From: Neostapfia colusana
Taxonomy: Eukaryota > Streptophyta > Magnoliopsida > Poales > Poaceae
Direction of reading: 5' to 3'
DNA: 64,000 nucleotides
Assembly: GCA_030760725.1 (NCBI GenBank)
Contig: JASWHV010000003.1
Coordinates: 62,763,264-62,827,263 of the forward strand
This document shows, in pieces, positions 21,340 through 33,134 of this stretch. The translations under genes were made by a program, and so were the position numbers. The notes beneath the pieces are model-generated. The model was not told the DNA's origin, made no database searches, and saw only the letters and a list, made by a program, of their open reading frames with translations. Numbering within the stretch: the first letter of the stretch is position 1; every line of letters begins with the position of its first letter.

Positions 21340-24093
21340 TAGGATGAGTGAATGCTAGGCATGACCTCATTAAAGACTCTAATGCAAGAAGTAAGTGGTG
21401 CTCAAAGTAAGTTCTCAAAACAATAAAAATTCATAAAAAGGGTTAATGCAAACCGGATCTTGTCTTGCTGCTCTTGGTCGTAGGCTAGCAGCTCTTCCGG
21501 AGTGATGAAGTCTAAGATTTGGGTTCCTCCTCAACCTTAGCGACTACATGAGATAACATGTATATGTATCAATTTAAATGCATTTGAATTGAATTTAAAC
21601 TTGTGAAGACTGTAAGTCTTATTATACAGACCCAATGACTCTGAAATTTTTACTGTGGTTTGGTTACAACCTAAACAGAGAATTGGCCAAGTTTTATTTG
21701 CAGAAAAGCTCATTTGAGCTCTCCACAAATAATTATGTACTTGACCTTAATTGGAGCTCCTAGGGTGTTCTAGGGATTTTCATGGAGCAATCCATGACTT
21801 TCTGAAAACTAGATTTTCAGAGGGTTCTAATAGAGTTGGTCTCACTTAATTTGAAGTTTCCTAGCTAAAGATATGAGCTAAACAATTTCAGAGAAATTCT
21901 GAAAATGTTTCTAGATATTTTCTATTTTCTCTGGAACAGTTTTCTTAATCACACCATTAGCTGGATCAAGTTATCTCAAATGGATCTGAAAATTTTATGG
22001 TAGCTCGGATAATTGTGTGAACATCCTGGCAAAATTCCAGAAGTTTCCTCCAAAGGGTTCTCCAGTTAAAATTCTAACCAGTTTGAACTTTGAAGAAATA
22101 ATTCTTGAGAAATAAAGATTTTCATGAAGTGAAACTTGATTTGCTAGAAAATACTCAGAGAGCTGAATCCAACAAAATTTGGTTCACTCGATTTGGAGTT
22201 TTCTAGCCAAAGTTATGTGGGTTTGAAGTTTGAACTAAATCTGAAAATCGGGGAAATGTTTAAATTGCTGCGCGTGGGACCGGGGCTACGTGTCAACTTC
22301 TCAGCAGTCGAAACACGGGGCTACGGAATCTTTTGTGCGCAGCCGCACCCGATCCAGTGCCACAGCAAATCCTGGGGTTTAAAATATCGGCTGCTGACAC
22401 GTGGGACCGGGTGCTTCGTCTACCTCCGGCCTCCCGTGCTCGACCGCCGCGAACCCTCGCCGGAGAGCTCGCCCGTGGCCTCTGCCGTGTGCCAAACTCC
22501 ATGATATTGGCTGCCTCTACCTAATTCCACACGGGGAACACGATGCTGGGCTCAGCTCCTCGTGACAGTCACCGGAACACGGCCGGCGACGAGCGGCGGC
22601 CTCGGAAGAACTTCAGCCGTGCCGGCCGGACTTCCTAGCACCCCAACCGATCGAGCAAAAGGCCAGAGAGCATCAGGGAACCCTAGGAAAGACCGACATG
22701 AGCTCGAACTAGCTCGGGAGAGGTCCTAAGTAGGCTCTCACCGTGCGCCTGACGCTTCCCGAGTAAGCCGCCGTTGGCAAGCTTGAAATTACGCCATGTA
22801 CAGGGGTTCTCATGCTAGGTGTTGTGAAGCCAACTTGTGCGCCACTAAGTATAGTTTGTGTAGGAACAGTTTGAGACCCTCTAAACAATTTTGGAGTGAG
22901 AATTTGGCGGATCCGCACCCGAAGGTCGGTCTCTGCCGAGTGAAAGGGAAAACTGAAATTCGTCGCCGGTGATCAAACACTCGGGCTGTGGTTCGGGGGT
23001 GAGCAGCACCAGTCTCTAATGCGTCCGAGGACGCCTTAGCTTGGGCGTGACATGCACCCGTTTGGGCTGTTCAAGGGAGCCCGAGGTGCGGCAAACTTAG
23101 GTCACCGAAAAGAAATTTCGGTATGGGCGAGATCATCCGATTTCAGCTAATTTCCTACAACGGGGAAGGAGAAGGAGAGCCCCTAGTACCGTTTTGCAGC
23201 TTGGAGGGAGTGGATAGGTTGTTATCGTGGGCTTTTCCGATCAACCGAGAGAGCGGCGGCGAGAGCGGCGTTTCTTGCGCGAGGGAGCAACGAAGCGATC
23301 GGTTCTGCCTTCGATCGGGTCGGCTGCGGAGATAAGAGGGAGGATAAGGCGGCTCAGTGGTCGGGGCGGCAACCAGCTGCTGTCCCAATCGATCTTTCGC
23401 CGTGGCGTCTGCTGGATCAAGCGCAAGAAACCGGGCGCGGGCTTCAGTCGGTTAAATTTGCTGCTGAGGCTGACATGTGGGTCCCACCTGAGGTTTAACC
23501 TCTGAAGTTAAATTTTCCCCACTGCTCTAAACAGTAGAGACCTAAATACCCTCTCATTTTTGAATTATCAACCACAAGCCCATTTGAAGTTGATAGAATT
23601 CATATTGTGAAGTGATTTAATAAATTTCAGCACATATGCAGTTTGAAATTCAAATAAAGTTTGAATTTGCTAAACTTAGCTCATGTCAAGATCAACTCCA
23701 AATGGAATGAAAATTGGTGTGTGAGCTCACAGAAATTTGCTGAGTAAGAATATGCCTCCCACTTTTGAATTCATGGGATGGAAATAGTTTGAATTTGAAT
23801 TTGAGTTCAAACCACCCTCTTTCTAGCTATACCCAAAAGGACTTCAAAAAGGTCTTGAATTTGGGTAAAATTTGGCATGGACATTCCTAGCAAGGTGTAG
23901 GACTTTTTCATATGTCCAGCCCCTATATGATGCATGTGGTAAATGCCACTTTTGCATTTTGTGAATTTATTCTCTAATTATCATGGTGATGGTGTTTACT
24001 TGCTCTTCAAATGTATTCATCAAGTTTCTTCAAATGAAGTGTGTGTATGGTGCTGAACACTTTGAATATGTGCCAAAAACTTAGGCCCTTACA
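21340..24093 (-). repeat. LTR Z, Tekay-type, inverted and truncated
   Basis: The minus-strand LTR starts TGTAAGGGCC at 24093 and resembles the B LTR start (TGTAAAAGCCC, then AAGAGCAAGTAAACACCATC). It runs left through a GC-rich R region (about 22.3-23.4 kb). An exon-3-like block at 21464-21543 is 80 nt with its donor changed to ACAAG. The LTR is cut near 21340 where F sequence begins. No genes; small ORFs inside are spurious. Confidence 0.75.
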
Positions 24094-24697
24094 AAACACA
24101 GGATACGTGAGATGTACAATTCGGCATACTTCTTGGCGTTGTAATTGGCATTGACCGGGATAAAATGGGCAGATTTTGTGAGCCGATCGACTATTACCCA
24201 TACGGAATCATGTTTTTGAAATGTGGTTGGTAAACCGACAATGACATCCATGCTCACGTCCTCCCACTTCCAGGCAGGAATGCCTAGCGGTTTCAACATC
24301 CCGCTTTCTTCATATGAGCTGCCTTCACTCTACGGCATGTATCGCACTCGAACACGATCTCGCGATCTCCCGCTTCATCCGTGTCCACCAAAATTTTCCC
24401 TTGAGCTCTTGATACATCTTGTTGCTGCCGGGGTGAATAGAATACTTTGACAAGTGAGCCTCGTCAAAAATTTTCTTCCTCAATTCTGGGTTACGGGGTA
24501 CGACGATCCTGTCCTTGAACCATAGAACGCCGTCTCCGTCCTTCTGGAAACATTTCAACTCCCCACTGTCTACATGTCTCCGCAAATGTGACATACCCTT
24601 GTCATGTTTCGGGGCTGCCGCTATCTCTTCACGGATGGTGGGGATAAGAGCTAGGTTGTAAAGAGCTCCATGGGAAACCACATATAAGGGTTGTTCA
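24094..24697 (-). pseudogene. Fragment Y: B-type pol, RNase H-integrase junction
   Basis: The minus strand resembles B1 pol from the linker after RNase H (GALYNLALIPTI) through the integrase zinc-finger region (EAHLSKYSIHPG) to the core (VIVGLP, DRLTKSAHFIPV, ILCF). A frameshift near 24320 destroys the CxxC part. It is exactly flanked by LTR X's end (24698) and LTR Z's start (24093), each at a proper LTR terminus. It is therefore either a target remnant hit twice or an internally collapsed element. Confidence 0.8.
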
Positions 24698-25387
24698 TGT
24701 GACGGACCAGAATCCATACGCCCAGGATCTCAGAGGGTGGTGCCGCACGATGCGACACCCGACAGCACACATCATAAGGCAAACATTGTATTACTTTGAA
24801 AAACAACTGAATATGTACAAAGTAGTACAAACCTTCAGTTTACAACTAAGTACAGAGTTTATAAATGCGGAAGCTAAATTTTTACAAATCACGCCCACCT
24901 AACTAGCAAAAGTCGGTTGTCCAGCCCTATGGACAACCCACACTAGCTCCACTCAGCTCAGCGCGGCGTGTACGGATCCCACTGAGCCGTGGTCCCCGAC
25001 GGAGGGTAGCCCTCGCCGGAGGACACATAACCTGAGTCCGTGGGGTAATCCTCAACTGCAAACACTCATAGCAGCAACCATGAGCACGATGGCTCAGCAA
25101 GTCTTAACCGACTCACCTAAACATGAAACTCTACATGCAGTTCATTACCAACATAGGATGGCCTATTGCAGCAAAGGACACACTTACAAGTTCATCCTTA
25201 ATTCATCTTTTAGCCACAAGTTAACAGTTCATGAATCTGAAATTTAGTAAGCGATATTTGGTGGCACACAAGTAGCAATACAAGTTAATCATAACAGCAA
25301 TATTGAATCACATCATTGCATATATTAACCTACGTCACGATACAGTGAACAAGAGGTACTCATAACCGTGGGGGACGGCGAATTGAC
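24698..25387 (-). repeat. LTR X, last 690 bp, inverted, cut by B0
   Basis: The minus strand ends GGTCCGTCACA at 24698, matching the B LTR end GGTCCGCCACA, and is collinear with the last 0.7 kb of the B1 LTR. B0 starts at 25388, so B0 inserted in this LTR; the rest should lie beyond B0, off the window. The 5 bp before B0 (TTGAC) would be its TSD. Confidence 0.82.
24958..25055 (-). other. Putative terminal LTR exon 4 (X), 98 nt
   Basis: The minus strand follows GTTTGCAG|. The phase-1 frame has 31 sense codons and ends PYTPR then TGA (24958-24960). It has exactly the same length and frame as the B1 copies although many bases differ. Confidence 0.5.
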
Positions 25388-27767
25388 TGTAAAAGCCCAA
25401 GAAAGTGACTTGCAAAAGTGTTCATTTCATCACCTCACAACACCACAGCTCATCTTGTGGATAGCTCATGAACACTTGTGAAGAGCAAGTAAACACCATC
25501 AAGAGGGTGATTAGAGGGGAAAGCCCTAATTTCAAAAAGTAGGAGTCATAAACCTACACATGAAAAGTTGAGCTCACCCCTAGACCTTATATATTCTTGG
25601 GAAGGCTCAGGCCAAATTTCATGCAAATCCAAGACTTTTTGAGGCATTTTTGGAGACATTTGAAAAAGGGGCCAATTTGAATGCAAATTCAAATTGCAGC
25701 CACTTTCATCACTTGAATTCAAAAGTTGACTTCATATTCAAACTCAGCACATTTTTTTGAGTTAGTACACCAATTTTCATCCTCATTGGATTTTATCTTG
25801 TCTGGAGCTAAATTTGCAATGATTCAAACTGAATTTGAATTTCAAATTCAAATGGCCAGCAAATTTAGCCAAACCAATTTCATATTGAGGAAATCAAATT
25901 CAAACAATGACTTGGAGGCTAAGTCTCTCATTCAATTGTGAGTAGCTGTGATCTTTTCATTGAAAACAGAAAAGAATTAGAGGGGAGGGACCCACTTGTC
26001 AGTAGCCTTCACACAGAAGTTTTCTCGGCTTGATCTTTTGCTCGACCGAAGCTGCGCGCGCCAGCTCTCTACCACTGGCACCCGACCGCCTTGCCATCGC
26101 CACCTCCTGCTCGAGGGAAACACTGAGTGCAGCACGTGATCAGCACGCTGGGCCACGTGAATCTTCACTCCCTTCTCCACCGTCTCCCTCGCGCACCGAA
26201 GCACGAACTCGCACCAGCGCCGACCTCCTCTGCTCCCCGGCGTCCGAGAGCTAGAAGCCGTTTCGTGCCCGACGAGCTACACAAAAAAGGTCCGCTCCAA
26301 GGTGCTTAACACGCTCGTGCCGACCGCTCCTCCTCTCGTGCTTCGCCGGGGTAGAATTTGTCCGGTTATTCATTCGGTGTTCAAAGGACCGAATAGTTCA
26401 AAACTCCAAAATTCGTAATGCTTAGTCCACCACAGAGTATTCTGAGCTACACATATGTTCTGCACTTGTCCACGGCCACCTAGGATCAAAAACCGGCTAA
26501 AACCATGGACTAAAGTTGCTGTTCTTCGAAATTTTCCCGATCACCGCCGTTTTAGCCCTAGGTCGACGGTGAGATCTTAGTTGCGGCCGTTTTCATGAGG
26601 ATCAGTGATCATATCCATGTTCAGCAAGTCTCAGCGGAGATCTCCGAGCAAACCGCATCGAAAAAGGTGTAGAGAACATCGAGTTCGACGTCGCCGATGA
26701 GCTTCCGGCCGCTGTCACCGTCGCGAGCACTGTTCTGACCATCGCCGAGCTCCGTTGAGTGCACCGATGTGTTCCTCAGGCGGAAATATGCATAGGCGGC
26801 GGCGAGTTTCGTCGAAGGTCGGGCAGCAGAACGCCCGGCGGCGAGCTCTCCGGTGAAGGTGGCGGCGGGGAGCCGCGGGAGCGCGAGGTAGACAAAGCTC
26901 CGTGGACCCCACGTGTCGGCCTCTGTTTAAACAGCGCTGGACCGTTTGTGGCACCGGGATTTCATGTGTCTATGCGGGAGACTCTGCGGATCCCCGTGTG
27001 GTTTGGCTGCGGTGCTGACATGTAGCCCGGGACCCCACCAGCCGGTCTAAACTTTATTTGAATTTTCAGATTTGGTTCAAACTTCAAGTGCATATAACTT
27101 CTGCTAGAAAGCTCCAAATTCAGTGAACCAAATTTTGCTGAATTCAGCTTTTTGAGTACTTTCCAGCAACACAATATTCAGCTCATGAAACTTAAAAATT
27201 TTCTAGAATTAATTCCCTAAATTTTCAACTGTTAGGAATTTTATCTGGAGAATCCTTTTATGGAAAATTCTGAAATTTGGCTAGGATGTTCATTTGAAAA
27301 TCCTTGAGTCTGAGGAAAAATTTCATAACCATCCAAGTTCATTTAGTCCCCCTAATGGTGTGATTAAGTGAACTCCTCAGAGAAAATAGAAAAATGTACG
27401 GAAACATTTTTCAGATTTTCTCAAATATTGTTTAGGGCATAACTTCATCTAGAATGCTTCAAATGACATGAAACAAATTCCATTAGATCCATCTCAAACT
27501 CTAGTTTCCAGAAAGTAATGGTTGGAGCCATGAAAATCCATGGAAATCCTTAGAGACCCTACTAATGACAAAATAGGCTTTTATTTGTACAGAGCTCAAA
27601 TGAACTTTGTTGCAAATAAAACTTGGTCAAGACTCTGGTTAGGAACCTACCAAGCCACCATAAAAATTACAGAACCAAAGGGGAGGGCTAGCTAGAGTTA
27701 TGGTAATTACATATTCAGTTCTAAACATTGCATTTAAATTGACATATAGTATATCGTTTACGTGTAG

Positions 27768-27848
27768 TCGCTGAAGGCGAGGAGACCCCGGAAGTGCTCG
27801 ACTTCCTTCTTCCGGACGAAGCCTTAACATCTGACCAGCAGCAACAAG
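27768..27848 (+). other. Putative LTR exon 3 (B0), 81 nt, donor lost
   Basis: It follows CGTGTAG|. The phase-1 frame is open with VLDFLLPDEALTSDQQQQ, but GC at the donor is GA. Confidence 0.45.
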
Positions 27849-27928
27849 GAAAGCCCCGGTTTGCATTAATCAATTTTACAAGTTTTGCATTATGCATAAG
27901 TAGTATGTGGTATGTATGTGCATTAGGT

Positions 27929-27933
27929 GTAGG
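27929..27933 (+). repeat. Target-site duplication of C, left copy
   Basis: GTAGG sits directly left of the C LTR and is repeated at 37031-37035. In the uninterrupted B1 LTR the site occurs once (GTGTAGGATGG). Confidence 0.9.
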
Positions 27934-28237
27934 TGTGACACCCGGTCCCGTAAAACACGGAACCCAGCTAATGCATATGTGTGCCCAGGATGTTCATCAC
28001 ACATACACATGTAATCCACAAACTGAATTCAGAATATAACCACAGTAATACGGTTTAAGTACTTTATTACATCAATCTCTAACTCATTCTTGCAGCGGAA
28101 GTCTCTAACTTATCCTAGCAGTGGGAGTCTCTAATTTATTCTAGCAGCGGAAGTCCCTAAATGATAGCGGAAGCAAACTAAACATGGCAGCGGATCTATC
28201 TCCATCTCCACAGGCAAGTTGATGGTAGTCTGCACGC

Positions 28238-28272
28238 CTAGTACTCCACATGATCTTCGAAGTACTCCTCTT
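28238..28272 (-). other. Putative terminal LTR exon 4 (C left), 35 nt
   Basis: The minus strand follows CAACAACAG|. The phase-1 frame reads EEYFEDHVEY then TAG (28238-28240). It is acidic, as in the A and B copies. A GAGTA...TACTC inverted repeat lies just upstream (28302-28330). Confidence 0.45.
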
Positions 28273-29497
28273 CTGTTGTTGATGATCGTATGATAATGCA
28301 AGGGTGAGTACATGTCATACTCAGCAAGTGCAGGAAATGTATGACATGTAGCTTCCAACAAGGTAGGAACAAAAAGGCTCATTGCAGAAAGCAAAGTTTA
28401 TTTCTCAAACATGATAAAAACAGCAACTAACTTTAAGTGAATTAAATCCCAACATATATCCAATTAAAACATCAACATACCTCCTTTATAATTCACCACG
28501 TTTCATGTCTCAACGAACCATAAATTTTTCTCAACTTTCATCTCATGCTCATGATATCCATAACCATCTCATATTCATACCACCATCTCATATTTATCTC
28601 ATATTCATATCTTCTGAAACCAAACTCATTGTTACGACTCAACAGTCCCAAAAACCAATCCCAAAGACCATACCATAACCAAACCAATAAATATCCATCC
28701 CAAACCTTCCCTCTAATCATGGAAGTTGGCCAGGTGCATGTGACCGGAAGCACGGCTATCATGATAGTCTTACACTCTGCATAGGTGGCACCACTTTACC
28801 CACAAGTTTATAATTTCGTCACCCGTCGGCGACTGCAGAACCTCCATTATACCAGTACACAAACATCGGTGTATGGCCAAGAGATCACAAAATAGTCTTT
28901 ACAAAGGGGCTACTAGATGTATGGACTCACTAAGTTTCACCAGCAGGCTCGAATCACCATTCTCCCACCTACGGGCCCCCTCTTGTGCCATGAAGTTCCC
29001 AGGGCAGTCCTCTCTCAACTCCCATTCCCCGCGCCATCCACGGTCCATAACAATCTAGCAACTTACCTAATTAGTCAGCTAAGCCGCACTCATACTTGGC
29101 CTTGTGGTGGCATTGTATTCCTGGCATGTGCTCGCATGAACCGGTCCTTAGATCTACGGCAAGTAAACCACCATCTCATTCTACCACATACACAACCCAA
29201 TCTTGCCTAGATCTCCGCTGATTCATGTTCATTATCATCATCAAGTTCTCATTAACATTATTAATATGAGTACAGTAGCTAGACATGTCCTATCTCGCTT
29301 CCCATAACCCATAAGCTAAGAGAAGCAAAAAGCAAAAACGACCATACCCGACTCATCAACTTCCCGGTGACAAGGGTGGTTAACAAAGCTAGTAAACTCC
29401 TATAAAAGGGTTTCCCATCAAGTTGACTCGAGAATACACAGTTTTCGCAAACAAAACAGTTTCAAACATGGGATCAATATGGTCAAGGGGCACTTGC

Positions 29498-29581
29498 CTT
29501 GTTCCTGTGGCTTTTGTTGCTCTTGTGTCTCGAAGTCCTGGTGCTGTAGTCCTTCGTAGATGGCTTCCTGAGCTTGTCCTT
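29498..29581 (-). other. Putative LTR exon 3 (C left), 84 nt, GC donor
   Basis: The minus strand follows GTGAGTAG| and ends ACAAG|GCAAGTG. The phase-1 frame is open and Gln/Glu-rich (LQHQDFETQEQQKPQEQ). Confidence 0.45.
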
Positions 29582-30099
29582 CTACTCACGATCACGCACA
29601 TACAAGATTTACAGCAATCAAACATCACGCACAAACCCTACTCAAGATGCAATGGTGTGAATCCTATGATGTTGTCTTATTTAGATCAGTTTGTACGTGT
29701 TCTTGCATGTTTTAATAGGCTTGCATGGGGTTTTACGATGAACAAGGGTGTAAGGATCTAGTGTGGACGTGGTGATGATCTTGTATCAAGATCTAGATCA
29801 AACCGATCAACACGTGATCTGTCCACATGAAAAAGCTTCTGTTCGAAGGGATCGAAGAAACAGGTGCGAAGAAAACCGCGATGATGTCGTAAGGTGGTAA
29901 CGAAGACCTACCTCACCTCTCCTTGGTGTCGGGGCCTTCCTCCTAGAGATGGCAGCAGCGGGGAGCTCGTCGGTGGCGCTCACCGGCGACTGAACTCCGA
30001 CAAGGGGTGGAACTCGGCGAGTTGGAAGCTAGGATCTCCAAGTCGTCGACTCGGGAGGTGGAAAATAGGTACGTGGTTGCGACCAGGGGTTTTGGGTTC

Positions 30100-30107
30100 T
30101 ATTTATA
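30100..30107 (-). promoter_or_regulatory. TATA box, C left LTR
   Basis: TATAAATA on the minus strand, about 190 bp downstream of the nearest G-box repeat. An identical box lies at 35833-35840 in the other LTR. Confidence 0.7.
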
Positions 30108-30289
30108 ACAGGAAAAGAAGAGTCCCACTTCGATCGGATTTCAAATAAGAGTCCTATTCAATTTGTTTTGGATCTTAACAACTTATCTCCAATTGATTTG
30201 GATGCGGTGTCAACGTGGAAATCATGTCGGTCTCCTCCGTACCAGGTATTCCCGTGCGCAGAGGAGAAAAACCACTTAAGGACCTCGTA

Positions 30290-31140
30290 TCTCCGCAGTG
30301 GTGAGCTCCGGTGGCGCCACGTGTCCAGCGGGGGCCTGGCCTCCCTTTCCTGCAGGGACAATCTCCAGGTGCTCCATGTGTCTGGCGGGAGGGACCTCCC
30401 ACTCCCTCAGAGGCAAGCTCCGCATGTGCCACGTGTCTAGCGGGCGGGACCTCCCATTTCCTCAGAGGCGAGCTCCGCACGTGCCACATGTCAGTTCCGT
30501 ACCTCCCCTCTCATCGGAGGTGGCTCCGAGAGTGCCACGTGTCTGGTGGGTCGGGGCCTCCCCTCTCTCCAGAGACGAGCTCCGCATACGCCATGTGTCA
30601 GTTCCGGACCTCCCCTGTCATCGGAGGTGGGCTCCGAGAGTGCCACGTGTCCAGCAGCGCCGTACCTCCTTTCTACTCAGAGATGAGCTCCGAGGTCGAC
30701 ACATGTCCAACAGTGTCGGACCTCCCTTCTTCTCGGAGGTGAGCTCTGAGGATTACACGTGTCTAGCAGTGTCGGACCTCCCGGAGGCGAGCTCCGAGGG
30801 TGACACGTGTCCAGCGGGATCAGACCTCTCGGAGGCGAGCTCCGACGGTGACACATGTCCAGTGTTGGACCTCTCAGAGGCGAGCTCCGAGAACGACACG
30901 TGTCCAGTAGGACCGGACCTCACTCTCTCCGCAGGGACTAGCTCCGAAGGCGCCACGTGTCCTGCGGGGCTGGCCTCGCTTCTCCGCAGAGGCTAGCTCC
31001 GGGGGCAACACGTGTCCCACGGGGCCAGACCTCACCCCTTCCGCAGAGGCAAGCTCCGAGCCTGTCACGTAGCCAGCAGTGCCAGACCTCACCCTTTTTG
31101 CAGGGATGAGCTCCGAAGGCGCCACGTGGCCGGCGGGCCG
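30290..31140 (-). repeat. G-box minisatellite in C U3 (left), 16 sites
   Basis: Degenerate units of about 45-60 bp each contain an AGCTCCG block, then CACGTGTC or a one-base variant, then a GGACCTC block. I count 16 such sites. CACGTG is the plant G-box, and CACGTGTC matches the ABRE-type core bound by bZIP/bHLH factors. The array keeps several frames open, which creates a spurious 232-codon ORF on the plus strand. Confidence 0.85.
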
Positions 31141-31278
31141 CGGGAAGTGTAGACGGCGCTCTCGGTGGATTGGAATTGGCTCCTTTTAGCTATTTTTCAC
31201 CTGTTCTACTTCTTTTAAAATGTTTTCTCTATACGAAATATGTATGCATGCATGAATTACGAAATTGAGGGTGTTACA

Positions 31279-31292
31279 AACCTACCCCCCTT
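31279..31292 (-). other. Polypurine tract of C
   Basis: The minus strand reads AAGGGGGGTAGGTT next to the LTR start TGTAACACC, equivalent to the A-element tract. Confidence 0.8.
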
Positions 31293-31299
31293 AAACTGA

Positions 31300-31617
31300 A
31301 TCTCGCGCTCGAGATTCGATAGAGTAGAGAATAGGTGAGGGAATTCTGCCTTGAGGTCTTCCTCACGCTCCCATGTAGCTTCGGCTTCCGTGTGATGGCT
31401 CCACTGTACCCTGCACCATCGGATCACTTGTTCCTCGTGACCCTTTCCTTTACGTCCAAAATTTGGACAGGGTGCTCTACGTAGGTCAGATCCTCTTGAA
31501 GCTCGAGCTCATCTATTGGTACTTGTTCTTCTGGTACTCTCAAGCACTTCTTGAGCTGGGATACGTGAAACATGTCATGCACGTCGGAGAGGTGCGTTGG
31601 GAGCTCTAGTTGATAAG
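31300..31617 (-). pseudogene. C pol remnant: GPF/chromodomain tail
   Basis: The minus strand reads AYQLELPTHLSDVHDMFHVS, the end of the integrase C-terminal module, then EDLTYVEHPVQIL and a chromodomain-like end with VQWSHHTEAEATWEREEDLK. One base is missing near 31424 after VTRNK, shifting the frame inside the chromodomain. It follows the protease remnant directly, so about 3 kb of pol is absent. The family resemblance is to A. Confidence 0.8.
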
Positions 31618-33134
31618 CTACCTCTCAGCACATTGGATCACTCCATTGTGCTTGCTTAACCAATCTATTCCGAGTATTATGTCAAGCCCTTGGGAATCCA
31701 AGACAATAAGGTTGGCAAGGAAGTCTACCCCCCTTATTTTAAGGTTTACTTTCAGACATACTATATTAGTCCTCATCTCTCCACCGAGAGAATTAACCAA
31801 CATAGTATATTTCAAGTGTGATATGGCTAGATTATACTTGGCAACATACTTGGATGATATGAATGAATGCGATGCTCCGGAATCAAATAAAAAAGTAGCT
31901 GGGTTGGAGTTGGCAAGGAACATACCAATCACGACGTCCTCAGCCTTTTGCGCTTCCTCAGCAGAGACATGATTCACGTTGCCACGAGCGTAGTTCTTCT
32001 GCCCACGGTTTCCTTGATTAGCTCCTCCATTCGGCCGTGAATTCTGTCGGCTGTCCAAGGCGTTTCCTCGGACACTGACTTGCAAAGTGTCCCGCCTCTC
32101 CGCATGCAAAGCATGCCTTGTTGCCCAAGACAGCAGGAACGTTAGGGCGGGGTGGTTTTGAGCAAAAGCACCCATGTTGGGACGGGGTGCAGAAGGCAAA
32201 GGCACACGAGGTGCTTGCATTACAGGACGTTGCTGCGGTAGTGGATTAGGGCGAGGTGGGTTTGCAGGGTGGAAACTAGAAGTGGACAAGCCATACCGTG
32301 GTGCAGCTGGGGGCATGAAACGGGGATGTACATTGCTCCCTTGTGGCTGGTAGGGCATCTTCCTCTTGCCCTCTTGCTCGATCTCACAGATCTTGCTCTC
32401 AACCACTATAGCTTTGTCAACAAGTTTCTGAAAATTTGCATAGTCATTGTTGAGCAGTTGAACTTGGATCTCATTGTTCAACCCTCTCATGAAAAAGTAT
32501 TGCTTCCTTTGATCCGAGTTGACATCCTCGGGGGCATACCTTGACAGCTACGTGAACTTGTTGAGGTACACATTCACGCTCTTCTGTCCTTGGCGGAGAC
32601 CTTCAAACTCTTGCCTTTTTAGGATCATGACTTCATTAGGGACGTAATGAGAGTGGAAACTCTTCTTGAACTCCACCCATGTGATAGTCTCCTGGTCGAC
32701 ATGAGCATTGCAAAGAGCGTCCCACCAGTCAGCGGCTGCTCCCATGAGTTGGTGCGATGCAAAGAGAACTTTCTCCCAATCATTGCACTGAACAATAGCA
32801 AGCTTCTTCTCCATGGACTTCAACCAATCATCGGCCTCCATGGGATCATTAGCTTGTGCAAAAGTAGGCGGTCGAGTCCTCATGAACTCTCCCAGTAGGT
32901 TGTGAGCCGGCGGTGGTGGTGGTGCAGGAACGGGTTGTTGTTGTTGGCTTGCAGCTGACCCAAAGTTTGGATCATAGTTTGCATAAGCTGGTTCTGCATA
33001 GCCATCAACCGTTCAAGGTTGTTTTCATCAGCCCCGGGGTTAACATTCTCAGGAACTTCATCGTGGCCATCCTCTTGGGGTTCCTGATTGCCATGAACGT
33101 TCCTCCTTTGACGGCTGGCGTTTTCCCTCACCAT
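31618..33134 (-). pseudogene. gag: C gag-protease
   Basis: The ATG at 33134 follows CTCTCACAG and starts MVRENASRQRR. The gag core (DDWLKSMEKKLAI, AADWWDALCNAH, VNVYLNKFT) is split by a frame change near 32880 and a stop at 32548-32550. The C-terminal part reads on to protease DSGASHSFIS and LGIDWLSKHNG, then a TAG at 31618. The knuckle CFACGEAGHFASQC is present near 32060-32115, but in another frame from its surroundings. Two offsetting frameshifts therefore flank it. The products would be inactive without correction. Confidence 0.85.

Larger units (their letters stand above)
25388..27933 (+). repeat. B0 5' LTR, first part
   Basis: It starts TGTAAAAGCCCAAG and is collinear with the first 2.55 kb of the B1 LTR. 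Element C interrupts it at the GTAGG target (27929-27933). A TATATATT lies at 25588. An exon-3-like block at 27768-27848 is 81 nt, with the donor changed to GAAAG. The GC-rich segment 26.0-27.0 kb is R/U5-like and holds no conserved ORF. Confidence 0.9.
27934..31278 (-). repeat. C 3' LTR (left copy, 3345 bp)
   Basis: Read on the minus strand it starts TGTAACACCCTC (31278) and ends GGGTGTCACA (27934). The U3 holds a G-box array (30290-31140) directly upstream of a TATA box at 30100-30107. R/U5 contains two exon-like blocks. Nothing coding is seen elsewhere. Confidence 0.93.

Noticed and set aside
30298..30996. 232-codon plus-strand ORF with repeated HVSxGxDLP-like units (and the similar ORF at 36031-36693)
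   Set aside because: It runs through the G-box array of element C. Openness in two to three frames comes from the repeat units and their GC-rich base composition; the frame is antisense to the element and lengths differ between the two LTRs.
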